Source: JALCSJ01 sp036788835
GTDB lineage: Bacteria; Bacillota; Negativicutes; Acidaminococcales; Acidaminococcaceae
NCBI GenBank assembly: GCA_036788835.1
Contig: DAIQMR010000001.1
Span: 1-64,000, forward strand
Length of the DNA: 64,000 nucleotides
Reading direction: 5' to 3'
A program made the position numbers and the translations under genes. The notes under the pieces are model-generated. The model ran no database searches, was not told the DNA's origin, and saw only the letters and a program-made list of their open reading frames with translations. Below are positions 34,012-43,100 of this stretch, piece after piece. Each line of letters starts with the position of its first letter. Position 1 is the stretch's first letter.

Positions 34012-35625
34012 TTACCACCTAAATAAATCATAATAAACCGTGTAATCTTTCTCACCGTTATACCGCTTGTCTCTGTACTCCACCATGAAGCGCCAGCAGC
34101 AGAAGCTGTGAGTGTATCGCCATACATATTCGTAAACATTCCGCTTGCCTTCATCATATCTCATTGTCCAAACAAGGTTATTATTGGCATCAAAGTTCTT
34201 GACAAAACCCAGCTGCAGCTCTCTGGCCATATCCGGGGTGGCATAGGCAAAGACAGAGTTCGTAGTCTTCTGCCAGTAGTAACCCAGCCAAGCACCCCAC
34301 CCGCCTACAAAAGACTGACGCAAAGTGCCGCTGTAAAGCATGGTCTTATCAATATAGTCGTTAATACTTTCCTTGGTCCACTTGTGGCCTACACCCAGAT
34401 CCAGAGTCAAAGGCCGTTTGCTTTTACTCAGCCTGATAGTATCGTGAGTCAGGAATACACCGTACTCAGTATGCCAGCTATTATTATATTGGTCACTCCA
34501 CAAACCGTGGTTGTAATAGAAGCTGTAATTCAGGGGCCATTTTTTATTGAATTTATGGCTCTTATAGCCGATTGTTACATCTCTTTCTTTTTTAATCCAA
34601 TTATTATTGCTGTCTTCTGTGTGCCCATTTTGTATGGTAACATAAAAATTTCTTTCGTCATGCCTGTCATAAATACGTGGCCGCCAGCCGATTTTACTGT
34701 AGTACTTCAGCTCTGCGTGAGCCATATCCTTTTCACCCAAAGGCTGCTGATAGTCGTAGGTAATTTCTACCCCATGGGTTTTGTTATAGCCAATATGGGG
34801 AATCAGGCTGTTTCTGCTCTCTGAGCCGTCCAGTTTATTGACCCATCTGTCCCGAGAATAAATATGCTTGCCTTTCATAAAAACTTTAACCCCAAAGGCA
34901 ATAATTTTATCATTAGGATACATTACCACCTTGTTGGCTTTTACTTCTATACATTTAGTATGATTGACCGCCGGGCAACGGGTAGTCTTGCCTCCCTCCG
35001 TCAGTTCCATCCTGTCCGGATAAATAACCGCTTCCTTGGCTGCGTAAAAGTCCTTAGCACTTTTGCCCTGCATATCCTTCACTAAACCGTTTTTACTTGT
35101 GAAGTTATAATGGGCCCATTTGCTGTCTGTAGTACTGGTACTGTCTACCATGCGGCCACCTTTATTCAGGTATAAGTCACCGGTTTTCATATTGCCTTCC
35201 GCCAATGTAGTATAAAGCTTTTGGGTGCCCTGATAAATCCGCACCTTCCCCTTGGCGGTAAAATCTCCCGTATCAGGATGATAGACAACATTATCCCCAT
35301 AGACAATAACCGGCAGGTCGGATTGACCGATAGGCGCTGTAGTTGTTTTTGCCGTATTTTTTTTCTTGCGTTTATTCTTAGGCTTATTCTTTTCGTCCAT
35401 TTCCCGCAAGGCGGCTTCCTGTTTCCCGCTGATCTGATCCTGCAAACGAGGAGAATTCTCATCTTCGTTTCTCATGCCGGCTGCATCGTTAATGGTAGTC
35501 TTCCCAAAACTATTGGGACCATCTTTGCTGCTAAGCTTTTCTCCGGCATAGCCGTCTGCTGCGTAGGCAAGAGCTGGTGCAAGTAACTGTGCAGTTATTA
35601 TTAAGGCTATAGCCCTATTTTTCAT
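34012..35625 (-). CDS. lptD: LptD/OstA-like outer-membrane LPS assembly protein (short form)
   Basis: 537 residues. A signal peptide ends near LAYA-A. A charged, Lys-rich linker (about 78-95) precedes an OstA-like beta-jelly region (VIVYGDNVVYHPDTGDFTA, about 105-260). The remainder is a barrel-like alternation of aromatic strands ending in YDLFRW, an aromatic C-terminus typical of outer-membrane barrels. In the Lpt system this protein inserts LPS into the outer leaflet with LptE. It is shorter than the proteobacterial form (about 780 residues). It heads the heptose operon, an unusual and telling link between core synthesis and LPS export. Confidence 0.8.
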   Translation of the reverse strand: MKNRAIALIITAQLLAPALAYAADGYAGEKLSSKDGPNSFGKTTINDAAGMRNEDENSPRLQDQISGKQEAALREMDEKNKPKNKRKKKNTAKTTTAPIGQSDLPVIVYGDNVVYHPDTGDFTAKGKVRIYQGTQKLYTTLAEGNMKTGDLYLNKGGRMVDSTSTTDSKWAHYNFTSKNGLVKDMQGKSAKDFYAAKEAVIYPDRMELTEGGKTTRCPAVNHTKCIEVKANKVVMYPNDKIIAFGVKVFMKGKHIYSRDRWVNKLDGSESRNSLIPHIGYNKTHGVEITYDYQQPLGEKDMAHAELKYYSKIGWRPRIYDRHDERNFYVTIQNGHTEDSNNNWIKKERDVTIGYKSHKFNKKWPLNYSFYYNHGLWSDQYNNSWHTEYGVFLTHDTIRLSKSKRPLTLDLGVGHKWTKESINDYIDKTMLYSGTLRQSFVGGWGAWLGYYWQKTTNSVFAYATPDMARELQLGFVKNFDANNNLVWTMRYDEGKRNVYEYVWRYTHSFCCWRFMVEYRDKRYNGEKDYTVYYDLFRW

Positions 35626-35658
35626 GAGTATTCTCCTATCGCATAAAATGTCTATTAT

Positions 35659-35667
35659 ATTATATCA
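35659..35667 (-). promoter_or_regulatory. extended -10 promoter of the lptD-gmhA-hldEDB operon
   Basis: TGATATAAT on the minus strand (-10 at 35659-35664), directly after the upstream gene's terminator and about 34 bases before the lptD ATG. No clear -35. Confidence 0.6.
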
Positions 35668-35703
35668 CAAAAAAGACCTCTCATTCCGTAAAATGAGAGG
35701 CTT
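35668..35703 (-). terminator. terminator after the 35718 gene
   Basis: Minus-strand GCCTCTCATT / AATGAGAGGTC stem with TTTTTT after it. It separates the exported-protein gene from the lptD operon. Confidence 0.87.
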
Positions 35704-35717
35704 TTCCGTAAACTTTT

Positions 35718-36764
35718 CTATTTGGTTTTAGTTTTAGCAGCTGCTTCCGTAGTTTCAGGAGCATTACTGTTTACTTCGTCCACATATGTGGTTGCTGTTT
35801 GAGTGGCCGCTACAGCTTTAGGAGTAACAGCACCGCCGCCGGATTGGATGATACCGTTAACTTCCGTGTCTTTGGTTACTTGGACGAAAGTATTCGTGCC
35901 TGCAGGAATAACGACAGACTGTCCTTTTACAAAGACTCCGCCCACCAAACCGATAGGTCCAAATATAATCATGCCGCCTATGGAAGCTCCGGCTGCGCCG
36001 GCCGCTGTTTTGGCCTCTTGTTTAGCCAATTCCCCTACGTAAACGAGAACCTTGGTTCCGTCTATGGCAATAACATGGGAGAAATCTAAGTCAATACGGG
36101 CATCCCGTCCAAAGCTTCTGGCCGGGACAATCTTTTTGATGGTCCCATAACCCTTAGCTCCCTTGGGCAATACCAAAGTCTCACCTACGTAAACATTATC
36201 GTCTACCACAAAGTCAATCTGCTCGCCCATCTGATTAGCCTTACTGCTAATATCATTCATGAATTTTACTTTAATCAGGGAATCCTTGGGCAGAACAACC
36301 TTACTGCCGGAAATACTGCCCGCCGGGAAAGCTGTTGTTGTTAAAGAATTAATCCGTTCCAGCAAAGAACCGGTAGGTTTTGTTTGACCATTAATAGTCT
36401 GTTCCAGTTGTTCGATACGGGTTTTAGCCGATTCTGTGGACATTCTGTCTGCAAACTGCCATTCCACAGCATTTAGCTTGGAGGCAATAGACAAGTTGCC
36501 GTCTTCAGGAACCCCTTCTACCGCATTATAAACATTTTCCACTCTGCTTAATACGGCGCCGGAGGTTTGCTTCCCCAGAACATCTTTCTCCAGATTATCC
36601 AATCTGCTAACCAGGGCACCGGGTTGCTCAGCACCATACATGAACTTTTCCACACTTTGCAATTTGTCGGCAACCGTCTGAGTACTGCTTTCTTCAGCAA
36701 AAGCAGGCAGCCCCATAGTCAAACACAAAACAACGCTTAACATCAAACTCAATAATTTTTTCAA
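35718..36764 (-). CDS. exported protein of unknown function, TTG start
   Basis: 348 residues if read from the TTG at 36764, seven bases after GGAGGTG; an ATG pair further upstream lies before that site. Signal peptide to about residue 24 (LPAFA-E). Residues about 30-130 form repeated amphipathic helices (VADKLQSVEKFMYG, LVSRLDNLEKDVLG, VLSRVENVYNAVEG, IEQLEQTINGQ), a repeat of about 32 residues. The second half is beta-rich with a glycine-rich hydrophobic stretch (GASIGGMIIFGPIGLVGG). I do not recognise the family; it looks like an envelope protein. Confidence 0.7.
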   Translation of the reverse strand: MKKLLSLMLSVVLCLTMGLPAFAEESSTQTVADKLQSVEKFMYGAEQPGALVSRLDNLEKDVLGKQTSGAVLSRVENVYNAVEGVPEDGNLSIASKLNAVEWQFADRMSTESAKTRIEQLEQTINGQTKPTGSLLERINSLTTTAFPAGSISGSKVVLPKDSLIKVKFMNDISSKANQMGEQIDFVVDDNVYVGETLVLPKGAKGYGTIKKIVPARSFGRDARIDLDFSHVIAIDGTKVLVYVGELAKQEAKTAAGAAGASIGGMIIFGPIGLVGGVFVKGQSVVIPAGTNTFVQVTKDTEVNGIIQSGGGAVTPKAVAATQTATTYVDEVNSNAPETTEAAAKTKTK

Positions 36765-36797
36765 GCAAAACACCTCCATCAAAAATACTGTCTCTAT

Positions 36798-36827
36798 ATT
36801 CTACCATAAATTCGTCCAGAGAGGCAA
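36798..36827 (-). promoter_or_regulatory. promoter of the 35718 gene
   Basis: Minus-strand TTGCCT (36822-36827), 18-base spacer, TAGAAT with TGG before it (36798-36803). Confidence 0.55.
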
Positions 36828-36846
36828 AATTTTTAACAATCTTATA

Positions 36847-37761
36847 TTACTTTTGTATAATATACTGCCCCAGAGTCTGCCCCAGAGTAGCCGTAATCCG
36901 GTCCATCAGCTCATAACGCCGTCTATGATTAGCCCTTTTAGAGGGCTTCAATTCCGACATATCCTTGCGGTTTTCTTCAATTGGTATCTCATAAAATCTG
37001 GCATCCGGAGAAAGACTCCCACCGCATTCTTCCCAGAAATCACCAAAATTTGTTTTCAGTTTCCTATCAATACGCACATGATTCATGGCGTAATACCCTT
37101 CATTGGTCACTGCATAAATTCTTTGACAGCCTAAAAGCTTGGCCACATTGCGGACTCCGTAAAAAATCAGGTTTTTCGTTCTGTATCCGAAATACTGTTT
37201 GGTCATAGCCTTTACCACATCATTGCCCAGAGCCGTTCCCTGTAAAGCCCCTACCCACAAAGCCGGTTTTTTATCCTCCAAAGAGGGACCCAGCCAGAAC
37301 ATAATCTGGTAAAAATCCGTATCTCCCCAAATCAGGCCCAAAGACAGGCAGCCTTCCTTCCTTTGTCCGGCGTGGAACCACAGCTCCATAGTCAGCGGTT
37401 TATCCTGAAAGGTATCCCGCCAAAGTGGTACCTGCTCATTTTGGGCATATAATTTCAGCAAAAGTTCCTCTTTGCAGGTTTTTTCCAGAAAGGTAATATG
37501 CCTTTTAACAATATTCATCCGTTCCTGCCAAGTGGCGCCCTTATAAAAAAAGGCCCTAGTCGTCTGCTCCACAAAAGAAGGAGTGCCTTCCAGCATTTGC
37601 CTTCTTAAAGGGGAGCCGGCAAAGAACTTTTGCAAATCATTAACTTCTTTTTTATGGAGGCAGCATCTGCCCAGAAAGACCAGATAGCGTTTCATTTCTT
37701 TGGGAATATTGGTCTTATATAAGCTTTTGCCGATCTTTTTTAACTGTGCATAGTCTACCAT
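36847..37761 (-). CDS. VirK/YbjX (DUF535) family protein
   Basis: 304 residues, no signal peptide. DUF535 features: LTMELWFHAGQRKEGCLSLGLIW, ALQGTALGNDVVKAMTKQ, and the C-terminal ARFYEIPI..KPSKRANHRRRYELMD. VirK and YbjX proteins are linked in Gram-negative pathogens to envelope integrity and resistance to antimicrobial peptides; their biochemical role is unknown. The context here, among envelope genes, fits. Monocistronic, ATG at 37759-37761. Confidence 0.82.
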   Translation of the reverse strand: MVDYAQLKKIGKSLYKTNIPKEMKRYLVFLGRCCLHKKEVNDLQKFFAGSPLRRQMLEGTPSFVEQTTRAFFYKGATWQERMNIVKRHITFLEKTCKEELLLKLYAQNEQVPLWRDTFQDKPLTMELWFHAGQRKEGCLSLGLIWGDTDFYQIMFWLGPSLEDKKPALWVGALQGTALGNDVVKAMTKQYFGYRTKNLIFYGVRNVAKLLGCQRIYAVTNEGYYAMNHVRIDRKLKTNFGDFWEECGGSLSPDARFYEIPIEENRKDMSELKPSKRANHRRRYELMDRITATLGQTLGQYIIQK

Positions 37762-37792
37762 GGTAATGTTTCACCTAAAATTCCCTTTCAAG

Positions 37793-37821
37793 AAAAAAGG
37801 CGGTCCCCAAAGACCGCCTCA
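37793..37821 (-). terminator. terminator of the 37835 gene
   Basis: Minus-strand AGGCGGTC / GACCGCCT stem followed by TTTTTT. Confidence 0.85.
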
Positions 37822-37834
37822 TTGTTTCCCTTTA

Positions 37835-38389
37835 TTATTTCTTCACCAAAGCATCTTTTAACATGATCCTAAAGTAACGGGCCAGCTCTTCGTGAGCCCA
37901 ATCTCTTCTGGGACTTAGTGCACCGGTTTCAAAAGAGGCATCATCACTCCAATTTTCATGTTTATATTTACCGGTCAGCCTGTTATAAGTAGCAAATTGG
38001 CCACGGAAATCACAAACTGTAGTGGGGGAATTAGAAGTCTGAGCCGTTTCCTTCCAGCCAAAGTTATCCAGGCTCATGGCAACAGAAATATCTGCCCCGG
38101 AAGCTGCGCAAATAGCCTTCATCCCTGCTTCGGTGAAAACCTTATCCTGTAATTCCAAAGCCGTCTTTTTAACTATGTCCCTATCTACCATATCATATTC
38201 GGGATACTTGAAAAGCTTGCCTACTGCTTCACTGAAAACCATAGGTTTCATGCCCTGGGGATCTTCCACATGAGAATTCATAATCAATGGCACCACCGCT
38301 AATTTAGCTGCCTCTACAGAAGAAGCTGCCGGTAAAGCGAAAGCCATCCCTAATACTGCCACTGCTAAATATCTGAAAATCTTTTTCAT
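37835..38389 (-). CDS. exported protein of unknown function
   Basis: 184 residues. A signal peptide ends near SSVEA. The mature start KLAVVPLIMNSHVEDP and the following MVFSEAVGKLF..YDMVDRDIV recall the nucleotide-fold-like CsgG/curli-type accessory proteins that begin with a short strand, but I do not assign it. Two Cys (CAASG, TVCDF) might form a disulfide. It is alone between two terminator/promoter regions. Confidence 0.6.
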   Translation of the reverse strand: MKKIFRYLAVAVLGMAFALPAASSVEAAKLAVVPLIMNSHVEDPQGMKPMVFSEAVGKLFKYPEYDMVDRDIVKKTALELQDKVFTEAGMKAICAASGADISVAMSLDNFGWKETAQTSNSPTTVCDFRGQFATYNRLTGKYKHENWSDDASFETGALSPRRDWAHEELARYFRIMLKDALVKK

Positions 38390-38464
38390 GAAATTTAACC
38401 TCCTAAAGTAATTATACTTAATCTTAACACAAAACGCCTTAAATTGGAATGTTTGAACTAGGCA

Positions 38465-39532
38465 TTATTGTGAAATTTCCTGGCAATAATCGCTGGCTAC
38501 CCAGCCGGTTTTCCCGTTGGCTCGTCTAACCTTGGTCCAGTTCATTTGACTGCCGCTGGCAGCATCCAGAATAACCACTTCTTCCCCTTTTTCGAAATAA
38601 TCCAGAATATCCGCATTAGTGTTAGGGTCACTGCGCATGCGAACCTCCGTGCCGGTAATCCGGCCTTTCTTTTCACTGGTCACAGTGGTCGTGGGAACCT
38701 TGGTTCCTTCCGGTACGTTGCAATAATCAGCCGATACCCAGCCGGTACTGCCGTCGCTGCGGGTAACCTGATACCATTTCATGCCGGCTTCCACATCGCT
38801 CTTTAACACCTTAACTGTTTCGCCATTTTCGAAGTAGCCCATAATTTCCGTATTCAGGCCTGCACCACTGCGCATTCTTACGTCAGTACCGGTAATGGTA
38901 CCTTTATCCCCTTCCCCTGTATAAACAGGAGGCGGCGTAACAGGAGTCTTTTCAATAACAGGATCAGCGGCTGAAAGATTAACTTCGATTTCCCCTTCGC
39001 TCTTATCCAGGATAGCCCCTGCATGGTAAATTCCTATCACATTGCTGTCCGTATCAACATAGTAAGCATCCGGCTCGGTTTTCACTTTAGACGCATCTAC
39101 ATCGTAAAGATATTTTAAACCGTCTGCGGACCTGCTGAGCAGCTCGGAAGAATTGTAATAATAGCTAATGGGTCTCACAGCGCCGGTTGCTCTGTCAAAG
39201 GTCACACCGGTGGTTTCTTCCACCCCTTGTTTCGGCGTCATAACCACAGTAAAACTAATTAGATCCTTATCACATTTATGTACATCATAGTGAACTGTGC
39301 CTCCGCCCAAGGAAGAAGCCTGGGTGGCATAGTTATTCACCACTCTGTTTAACTCTGCGTTAATTTTCGTGTTGACAGTGCCATTGCCTGACACTACTTT
39401 AGGGCATTCAACAGCAACTTTTTTCTGGGTTCTTGTAACAGTTGTTACCTCACTATTGGCTGCCCCTAAGGCTACAGATACCTGGCTCAGCATGAGACAA
39501 CTTAATAAAACAGCAGCTAGCTTTTTTAACAT
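38465..39532 (-). CDS. exported protein with DUF3298-like N-terminus and two SH3b domains
   Basis: 355 residues. A signal peptide ends near VALG-A. Residues about 25-190 resemble the PdaC/DUF3298 region (NTKINAELNRVVNNYA; TGVTFDRATGAVRP). Two bacterial SH3 domains follow (about 213-270 and 290-350), each with an RMRS start and a TGWVxxDYC end. SH3b domains bind cell-wall peptides, so the protein probably stays at the wall. The N-terminal half echoes the DUF3298 gene at 13563, suggesting related roles. Confidence 0.8.
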   Translation of the reverse strand: MLKKLAAVLLSCLMLSQVSVALGAANSEVTTVTRTQKKVAVECPKVVSGNGTVNTKINAELNRVVNNYATQASSLGGGTVHYDVHKCDKDLISFTVVMTPKQGVEETTGVTFDRATGAVRPISYYYNSSELLSRSADGLKYLYDVDASKVKTEPDAYYVDTDSNVIGIYHAGAILDKSEGEIEVNLSAADPVIEKTPVTPPPVYTGEGDKGTITGTDVRMRSGAGLNTEIMGYFENGETVKVLKSDVEAGMKWYQVTRSDGSTGWVSADYCNVPEGTKVPTTTVTSEKKGRITGTEVRMRSDPNTNADILDYFEKGEEVVILDAASGSQMNWTKVRRANGKTGWVASDYCQEISQ

Positions 39533-39591
39533 ATTTTTCGTTCCTTTCCTGACTTTGCTTTAATGCAAAGAACATCGTAACACATATTAGT

Positions 39592-40755
39592 TTACTTTAT
39601 CCCGTCTGCCTCGTCAAGTTGCCAAATGCCTAAAACTTCCTTGGCAGAAAGTATTCTGTAGACACTTTCGTCAATGCGTTGCCGGGGTATGTCCCCGTTT
39701 TTCACAGCCTGCAAAACACTTGTATAAATAGCCGGTGTCATACCGGGCCCGCAGGAGAGAAGAATGTCCGCTCCTGCCTCAATAGCCAGAACCCCCGCTT
39801 CTTCCGGGGCGTATACGTTGGCCAGGCCTCCCATGGCCATATCGTCTGTAATGATTATGCCTTTATATTGCCATTCTTTTCTTAATAAATTAGTTAAAAG
39901 CATCCTGGAAACACTGGCCGGCACCTTTTCGTAGGCCGGGTAAACAAGATGGGAAACCATAATCATGAAATTGTCCTGAGGCATTTTATTGACCACCGTC
40001 AAAAAGGGCACTAGATCCGTAGTGGCCAGTTCCTGTTGGGAAGCTGTTATTTCCGAAGTATCCTTGTGAGGATCTACTGCGGCTCGCCCAATCCCGGGAA
40101 AATGCTTCAGCGAACACATTACTTTATTTTCTTTATAGCCCTCTGCAGCAGCCAGAACAAAAGGTGTTACTTCTTGAGCGGTACTTCCGTAAGAGCGCCG
40201 GTTGGTAAAGCCTAAATCCGCTACAGGGGCAAAATTAGTGTTGAAGCCATACTTTTTAATACCTAAAGCTGTCTTAGCCGCCCAGTCTTTAGCCTGAGCC
40301 GGTTGGCCTGTTTCTCCCAGAGCCGCCGCACTGGGAGCATTTGGCAAGGTATCCCCCATCCGTACTACCTGACCCCCTTCCTGATCTACGGCAATGAATA
40401 AAGGAATATGGTGGCCGGTTTCTTTGGCTGCTCCTTGGAGCTGCTTGTTCAAGGCAGCTATTTGTTCCCCGGATGTCAAATTCCTGTCGAAGTGAATAAT
40501 GCCGCCTACGTGATATTCCCCCACCACAGTCTGAGCTGTTTCGTCGTAAAGGGAACCGGGCAAGCCCACTATCATCATCTGGCCCACTTTTTCTTCCGGC
40601 GTCATTTGGCTGATAAATTTCTTTATTTTTTCTTCCCTGGTTATTTTAGGTGCGATCTGGGTCTTTGCCTCCTTGGCCGGCAAAGCCTGGCTGCAGCCGC
40701 AGAACAAAAAGTTGGCTATCAGTAAGGCTACTGAAATAATCTTAGTCTTTTTCAT
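39592..40755 (-). CDS. nagZ: GH3 beta-N-acetylhexosaminidase (NagZ-like) lipoprotein
   Basis: 387 residues from the ATG at 40755, seven bases after GGGG; it overlaps the yigZ stop by 14 bases. Lipobox LFCGC makes it a lipoprotein. The GH3 NagZ motif KHFPGIGRAAVDPHKDT carries the acid/base His, and IITDDMAMGGL the nucleophile Asp. It removes GlcNAc from muropeptides; a lipoprotein form acts outside the cytoplasm, unlike the cytoplasmic NagZ of E. coli. Cotranscribed with yigZ. Confidence 0.87.
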   Translation of the reverse strand: MKKTKIISVALLIANFLFCGCSQALPAKEAKTQIAPKITREEKIKKFISQMTPEEKVGQMMIVGLPGSLYDETAQTVVGEYHVGGIIHFDRNLTSGEQIAALNKQLQGAAKETGHHIPLFIAVDQEGGQVVRMGDTLPNAPSAAALGETGQPAQAKDWAAKTALGIKKYGFNTNFAPVADLGFTNRRSYGSTAQEVTPFVLAAAEGYKENKVMCSLKHFPGIGRAAVDPHKDTSEITASQQELATTDLVPFLTVVNKMPQDNFMIMVSHLVYPAYEKVPASVSRMLLTNLLRKEWQYKGIIITDDMAMGGLANVYAPEEAGVLAIEAGADILLSCGPGMTPAIYTSVLQAVKNGDIPRQRIDESVYRILSAKEVLGIWQLDEADGIK

Positions 40756-41395
40756 GTTCATTCCCCGCAATTCTCCGTTCTTCCCCATAAGTTTTTTCCT
40801 GATATAATTCTATTTTTTTACGCAGGGCTTCTGTAAGCCATGTTTCAGTTTTTTCTTTGTCTGCCACCGGTATAATCACATTGATAGTGGCTCTGGGGCC
40901 ATAGTCCACATTACCCACAGTGAAAATTTCCTGGTGGTATAGGATGTTCAGGACTTTGCCCACCGCATCCACATCCCACAGGAAACTGTAAATGCCCATG
41001 GGCACTACTTCTGCCCGTCCTGCCGCTGCTACGGCTCCTGCCACGCTGCCGGTATAGGCTCTGACCAAGCCTCCCGCCCCCAATTTAATTCCGCCGAAAT
41101 ATCTGGTAACTACAACAGCTACGTTGTACAAGCTGTTTTTTCGCAGTACTTCCAGCATGGGCAATCCTGCTGTGCCGCTCGGCTCCCCGTCGTCACTGGA
41201 CCGTTCCGCCCGGGAATTGGCACCTATGACATAGGCACTGCAGTTATGAGTAGCATCCCAATATTCTTTTTTTATTTTCTTGATAAATTCCTGAGCTTCT
41301 TCTTCTGTGGCAGCTTTGGCCAGAGAACAGATAAACCGGGATTTTTCAATGATAATGTCCTGCCTGATAGGCTCGGCAATAGTATATTTATTCAT
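40742..41395 (-). CDS. yigZ: YigZ/IMPACT family protein (UPF0029)
   Basis: 217 residues from the ATG at 41395; a long upstream frame overlaps the divergent promoter and is not coding. IIEKSRFICSLAKA, HNCSAYVIG, SSDDGEPSGTAGLPML and VVVTRYFGGIKLGAGGLVRAY are all family hallmarks, followed by a DUF1949 C-terminal domain (about 140-205). The family is linked to translation control (human IMPACT) but its bacterial role is unknown. There is no ribosome binding site: an extended -10 lies seven bases before the ATG, so the mRNA is probably leaderless. Confidence 0.9.
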   Translation of the reverse strand: MNKYTIAEPIRQDIIIEKSRFICSLAKAATEEEAQEFIKKIKKEYWDATHNCSAYVIGANSRAERSSDDGEPSGTAGLPMLEVLRKNSLYNVAVVVTRYFGGIKLGAGGLVRAYTGSVAGAVAAAGRAEVVPMGIYSFLWDVDAVGKVLNILYHQEIFTVGNVDYGPRATINVIIPVADKEKTETWLTEALRKKIELYQEKTYGEERRIAGNEHEKD

Positions 41396-41401
41396 ATTAG
41401 T

Positions 41402-41410
41402 ATTATAGCA
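41402..41410 (-). promoter_or_regulatory. extended -10 of yigZ, predicted leaderless start
   Basis: TGCTATAAT on the minus strand (-10 at 41402-41407) followed by ACTAAT and then the yigZ ATG, so the predicted transcript begins at or near the start codon. Confidence 0.65.
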
Positions 41411-41414
41411 TATA

Positions 41415-41444
41415 TGACAAAATGGGGACGGTACTATTTTGTCA
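41415..41444. repeat. dispersed REP-like palindrome, copy B
   Basis: TGACAAAA (41415-41422) and TTTTGTCA (41437-41444) around TGGGGACGGTACTA; two differences from the copy at 24748. It sits where the yigZ -35 would lie. Confidence 0.75.
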
Positions 41445-41595
41445 ACTTTCAGACAATAAAACTGGCAGATAATTTGGCAGTCGCTGTGTCGCAGGTTGTG
41501 AATTTGCTCACCGTTGCAGCAAATTACGCCAACCTGCTCTATGCTCCTGCCAGTATTATCCGCCACTATTTATGACATTGTATTTTTCTCAGACC

Positions 41596-41624
41596 TTTAC
41601 AAACTCTCAACACTTACCTATAAT
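41596..41624 (+). promoter_or_regulatory. promoter of the NlpC/P60 gene
   Basis: TTTACA (41596-41601), 17-base spacer, TATAAT (41619-41624), 29 bases before the ATG at 41653. This also supports that start over an upstream one. Confidence 0.8.
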
Positions 41625-41652
41625 TAAACTTATTCAAGAAAGGGTTGATATA

Positions 41653-42933
41653 ATGTTTAACACTAAAAAAATTTTGACTGTTTTGGCCGGATGCCTGATG
41701 ACGGCAAATGTGGCCCTGGCTGCAGCGGTCATGCCTAACACTCCGGCAGTGTGCAATAACATTAATACTTGGCTTAAGCCGACGGGAGATAAGCTTCTGG
41801 CTGCCCCCGCCAAGCTTGCCGCCATGAATAGGTCTATGCTGAGTGATACTATGAGTGATTTAACACAGCACCCCACTACAATCAGCGGCCGTACTTTGCA
41901 AAATTATTTATCACATTACGAAATGGACTATGACCAATATATTAACGGCAGTGCTATGAGCCGGTCCTATGCCAATAGCCTGCTGGCTGATGCCAAAGGG
42001 AATATTCCCGCCACGGCAGCCGTAAAATATGGCGTGGTGGTCAGCCGCAGCGATTTGCGGAGTTTCCCTACCCTGAACCGGGCCTTTTCTTCGCCCGAGG
42101 ACATTAATTTCGATAATTGGCAAGAAACCGCCGTCGACCCTGGCTCTCCTGCCCTGATTCTTCATAAAAATGCCAAAGGCAATTTTGTCTTCGTGCAATT
42201 GCCCAGCTATCGCGGCTGGCTGCCGGCCAACAAAGTCGCTGTGACCGACAGGAAAACCTGGCTGGAATTTGCCGCTCCGAAAAACTTTGGGGTAGTGACT
42301 GATAAACTGCTCACTGTAAGCGGGGCCGGCCCCACTTACTGGCTCTTCCAAATGGGCAGCAAAATTCCCGTAACAGCCAAAGGTAGATTGCTTTTACCTT
42401 TACGCAATTCCACCGGTTATCTTAATCCCGTAGAAATGCCTGCTCCCTGGGGAGAAGAGCTCCACAAGGGGTATTTACCCTATACGGAGAATAACTTCGT
42501 TAAAATGGCATTTAAGCATCTTGGGGCCCCTTATGGTTGGGGTGGAATGGCCAATAGCGTGGATTGCTCTTCTTTTGCTCAGAATGTCTATGCCACCATG
42601 GGTACCCAGCTTCCCAGAAATGGTGACGAACAGGCCGATGCCTATAATGGTACTAATCTAAAAGACCTCACTTGGCAGCAAAGGGACAATATCATAAAAA
42701 GAATGCCTACAGGCACCTTATTGTTCACCCCTTATCACGTAATGCTCTATTTGGGACTATATAAAGGCCGTCCTTATATGATTCATGCTTCAGGCTCCTA
42801 CGGTGCCAAGGCTGCAGATGGCAGCATCTACAAAAACCGCATTATGCAGGTAGTAGTCAGTGACATATACCTATTAGGCGGTTCCGGCACCCCGCTATTA
42901 ATGCAGATGACCAAAGCAAATGATTATAGGTAA
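41653..42933 (+). CDS. exported NlpC/P60 endopeptidase with SH3b domains
   Basis: 426 residues. Signal peptide ends near NVALA-A. An N-terminal helical stabilising region (about 30-125) is followed by SH3b-like modules (VVVSRSDLRSFPTL near 135; VVTDKLLTVSG near 215) and a C-terminal NlpC/P60 domain. The catalytic Cys is in VDCSSFAQ (about 303) and the His in PYHVMLYLG (about 361). The enzyme should cut gamma-D-Glu-diamino acid bonds of wall peptides, as YkfC-type hydrolases do. Monocistronic with its own promoter and terminator. Confidence 0.88.
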   Translation: MFNTKKILTVLAGCLMTANVALAAAVMPNTPAVCNNINTWLKPTGDKLLAAPAKLAAMNRSMLSDTMSDLTQHPTTISGRTLQNYLSHYEMDYDQYINGSAMSRSYANSLLADAKGNIPATAAVKYGVVVSRSDLRSFPTLNRAFSSPEDINFDNWQETAVDPGSPALILHKNAKGNFVFVQLPSYRGWLPANKVAVTDRKTWLEFAAPKNFGVVTDKLLTVSGAGPTYWLFQMGSKIPVTAKGRLLLPLRNSTGYLNPVEMPAPWGEELHKGYLPYTENNFVKMAFKHLGAPYGWGGMANSVDCSSFAQNVYATMGTQLPRNGDEQADAYNGTNLKDLTWQQRDNIIKRMPTGTLLFTPYHVMLYLGLYKGRPYMIHASGSYGAKAADGSIYKNRIMQVVVSDIYLLGGSGTPLLMQMTKANDYR

Positions 42934-42952
42934 ATCCGCACGTTGTACACAC

Positions 42953-43008
42953 AAAAAAGGCCCAAGAGGGTCCCCTCGCATGAGGAGATATCCCTCTTGG
43001 GCCTTTTG
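42953..43008 (+). terminator. terminator of the NlpC/P60 gene
   Basis: AAGGCCCAAGAGGG and CCCTCTTGGGCCTT arms with a 20-base loop, then TTTT. On the minus strand the stem is also followed by TTTTTTG. Confidence 0.85.
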
Positions 43009-43032
43009 GGCATTGTCTTGCAAATTTTGTGG

Positions 43033-43046
43033 TTATCATATGATAA
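43033..43046. repeat. 14-bp perfect palindrome
   Basis: TTATCATATGATAA, within a gene-free AT-rich stretch (43009-43100) between the NlpC terminator and the ATPase control region. It could be an operator; nothing else supports this. Confidence 0.35.
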
Positions 43047-43100
43047 TGTCACCTTTTAAACTATCGTATTTTTTGACTTAACTGCCAAACCCCATTATTT

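Noticed and set aside
41396..41566. N-terminal extension of yigZ
   Set aside because: The extension has no family similarity and overlaps the divergent promoter and the REP-like palindrome; the family N-terminus begins at 41395.
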